From Gammaproteobacteria bacterium RIFCSPHIGHO2_12_FULL_45_12 (GTDB lineage: Bacteria > Pseudomonadota > Gammaproteobacteria > DSM-16500), in NCBI GenBank assembly GCA_001801665.1, contig MGYH01000047.1, forward strand, positions 4,444 to 11,905: 7,462 bases of DNA, in the 5' to 3' direction. The notes beneath the pieces are model-generated. The model saw only the letters and a list, made by a program, of their open reading frames with translations. It was not told the origin of the DNA and ran no database searches. Of this stretch, positions 6,060 through 7,462 are shown piece after piece. The position numbers and the translations under genes were made by a program. Position 1 is the stretch's first letter; the number at the start of each line of letters is the position of its first letter.

Positions 6060-7076
6060 GTGGAAAAAAAACGCGCGCTTATCACCGGCATAACGGGTAT
6101 GGTTGGTTCTCATTTGGCCGATTTTCTGCTGGCAAAGACGGATTGGGAGGTGATTGGCATGTGCCGCTGGCGCAGCCCGCTTGATAATATTGGACATCTT
6201 ACTGACCGGATAAATAAAAAAGAGCGTATCCGTCTGGTCTACGGCGATTTGCGTGATTCAACCTCAATGGATCACGTGGTGCGTGACGCGCTGCCGGATT
6301 ATGTTTTCCATCTCGCGGCGCAAAGCTTCCCGCAGACCAGTTTCACCGCACCGCTTGATACGTATGAAACCAACATTCAGGGAACCTCCCGACTGCTTGA
6401 AGCACTGCGTCAATATAAAAAAGACGCCATGATTCACGTTTGTGCCTCTTCTGAAGTGTTTGGCCGTGTTCCGAAAGAAAAAATTCCCATTGATGAAGAG
6501 TGTACTTTTCATCCCGCCTCACCCTATGCCATCTCAAAAGTGGGCACAGACCTGATTGGGCGTTTTTACGCCGAAGCCTATCAGATGACCGTGATGACGA
6601 CCCGCATGTTTACGCACACAGGCCCAAGGCGCGGCGATGTGTTTGCGGAGTCAACCTTTGCAAAACAAATTGCCATGATTGAGGAAGGGTTGATACCGCC
6701 GGTTGTCAAGGTGGGCAATCTTCATTCCTTGAGAACCGTGGCGGATGTGCGAGACGCGGTGCGCGCTTACTACCTGTTGGTAACGCATCATCCGGTGGCC
6801 GGTGAATATTATAATATTGGCGGCACCTTTAGCTGCACAGTGGGCGAGATACTGGATTACCTCATTTCACGATCGCCTGCAAAGGACAAGATCAAGGTCG
6901 TGGTTGATCCAGAACGGCTTCGTCCCATTGATGCGGATTTGCAAGTGCCCAATATGTCGAAATTTGAAAAACACACGGGCTGGAAGGCGGAAATTCCGTT
7001 TGAGAAAACAATGGATGATTTGCTGAATTACTGGCGTGAAAAAGTAGCGCAACAGGAAGCTTGTCTGGTGAGGTGA
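6060..7076 (+). CDS. GDP-mannose 4,6-dehydratase-type NAD(P)-dependent sugar-nucleotide dehydratase (extended SDR)
   Basis: A 338-aa extended short-chain dehydrogenase/reductase. The N-terminal cofactor site is ALITGITGMVGSHL (6-19) with G10, G13 and G16 of GxxGxxG, then GDLRD (62-66) and FHLAAQS (83-89). The active site has ASSEVFG (129-135) with S130/S131 and E132, followed by PYAISK with Y156 and K160; the Ser/Thr-Glu-Tyr-Lys set, with Glu after Ser, is typical of 4,6-dehydratases of the GMD family. TRMFTHTGPRRGDVF (181-195) and the C-terminal LRPIDADLQVPNMSKFEKHTGW also fit GMD-like enzymes. These oxidise C4 and eliminate water across C5/C6 of a GDP-hexose, or in some relatives a GDP-heptose. 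GMD proper is usually somewhat longer, and gmhA follows 24 bp downstream, so GDP-manno-heptose is a plausible substrate (inference). The start is GTG, supported by GAGG (6051-6054) 5 nt upstream. Confidence 0.85.
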   Translation: MEKKRALITGITGMVGSHLADFLLAKTDWEVIGMCRWRSPLDNIGHLTDRINKKERIRLVYGDLRDSTSMDHVVRDALPDYVFHLAAQSFPQTSFTAPLDTYETNIQGTSRLLEALRQYKKDAMIHVCASSEVFGRVPKEKIPIDEECTFHPASPYAISKVGTDLIGRFYAEAYQMTVMTTRMFTHTGPRRGDVFAESTFAKQIAMIEEGLIPPVVKVGNLHSLRTVADVRDAVRAYYLLVTHHPVAGEYYNIGGTFSCTVGEILDYLISRSPAKDKIKVVVDPERLRPIDADLQVPNMSKFEKHTGWKAEIPFEKTMDDLLNYWREKVAQQEACLVR

Positions 7077-7100
7077 CGTTTAATTAAGAAGGAGGTTGTA

Positions 7101-7462
7101 ATGCACTATCTTATTCAACAGGAAATTAAAAAATTAGCAGATTTGCTGGCGTACATTCAACAAGATGCCGCGTTACTTGAAACGGTCAACCAAATGGCTG
7201 AGAAAATGGTGCAGACTTTGCGTTCTGGTCATAAAATTTTATTCGCAGGTAATGGCGGGAGTGCGGCTGACGCGCAGCATTTGGCGGCGGAGTTGGTGAG
7301 TCGGCTACGATACAACCGTCCGGGTTTGGCGGCCATCGCGTTAACAACCGACACCTCTGCTTTAACAGCCATTGGCAATGATTATGCATTCGAAAACATT
7401 TTTTCAAAACAAGTTGAATCCATTGGACAGACGGGTGATGTGTTGGTGGGTATTTCCACTTC
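7101..7462 (+). CDS. gmhA: Sedoheptulose-7-phosphate isomerase (phosphoheptose isomerase), GmhA type, 3' truncated by window
   Basis: The frame from the ATG at 7101 is open to the window end (120 codons plus 2 bases). A strong AAGGAGG (7089-7095) lies 5 nt upstream. The product is a SIS-domain protein: a helical N-terminus, then ILFAGNGGSAADAQHLAAELVSR (46-68) with the phosphate-binding NGGS loop, H60 and E64 at the site of the catalytic glutamate, followed by LTTDTSALTAIGNDYAFENIFSKQVE (81-106) and GDVLVGISTS, all typical of GmhA. It isomerises sedoheptulose 7-phosphate to D-glycero-manno-heptose 7-phosphate, the entry to heptose nucleotide synthesis for LPS core or capsule. The sequence NGGSAADAQH resembles GmhA copies in GDP-heptose clusters more than the E. 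coli NGGSHCDAMH form. The C-terminal catalytic histidine region is outside the window. It is co-directional with the dehydratase, 24 bp away, so they probably form one operon that continues to the right. Confidence 0.93.
   Translation, partial: MHYLIQQEIKKLADLLAYIQQDAALLETVNQMAEKMVQTLRSGHKILFAGNGGSAADAQHLAAELVSRLRYNRPGLAAIALTTDTSALTAIGNDYAFENIFSKQVESIGQTGDVLVGIST

Overview
The window looks like chromosomal DNA of a gammaproteobacterium with mid-range GC. The minus-strand order dacA – ybeD (DUF493) – lipB – lipA is the arrangement known from many gammaproteobacteria. The style of the genes (a DedA protein with a long C-terminal extension, a short secreted ComEA-like protein, a GDP-heptose type gmhA) made me think of a Legionella/Coxiella-like lineage, but that is an impression and not something the sequence proves.

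Layout. (1) Positions 1-3935, minus strand: a tightly packed five-gene run, transcribed dacA -> ybeD -> lipB -> lipA -> dedA-like. Gaps are 8 bp, a 4-bp overlap, 4 bp and a 1-bp overlap, so it is very probably one operon. It joins peptidoglycan trimming (DacA), a small regulator-like protein (YbeD), both enzymes of endogenous lipoate synthesis (LipB, LipA) and an inner-membrane DedA protein cut by the window edge. (2) Positions 3936-4344: a divergent gap of about 409 bp. Its dacA-side half is packed with perfect inverted repeats and looks like a small palindromic or MITE-like element. Its other half holds a good sigma-70-like promoter and a leader of about 165 nt. (3) Positions 4345-4680, plus strand: a small exported ComEA-like helix-hairpin-helix protein, followed by a hairpin terminator that also serves the converging gene. 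(4) Positions 4734-5945, minus strand: a GT4-type glycosyltransferase. (5) From 6060, plus strand and divergent from it: an NAD(P)-dependent sugar-nucleotide dehydratase of the GDP-mannose 4,6-dehydratase type, then the first two thirds or so of a GmhA-type sedoheptulose-7-phosphate isomerase, which runs off the right edge.

How it works together. The left part is housekeeping (cell wall and lipoate cofactor). The right part is the beginning of a surface-polysaccharide (LPS or capsule) locus. A GDP-sugar 4,6-dehydratase directly followed by gmhA suggests that the sugar being made may be a GDP-linked (6-deoxy-)manno-heptose, with the adjacent GT4 enzyme a candidate transferase. I saw no tRNA, rRNA, CRISPR array or transposase. 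No wholly new system is evident. The most unexplained stretch is the structured intergenic segment at about 3962-4137.
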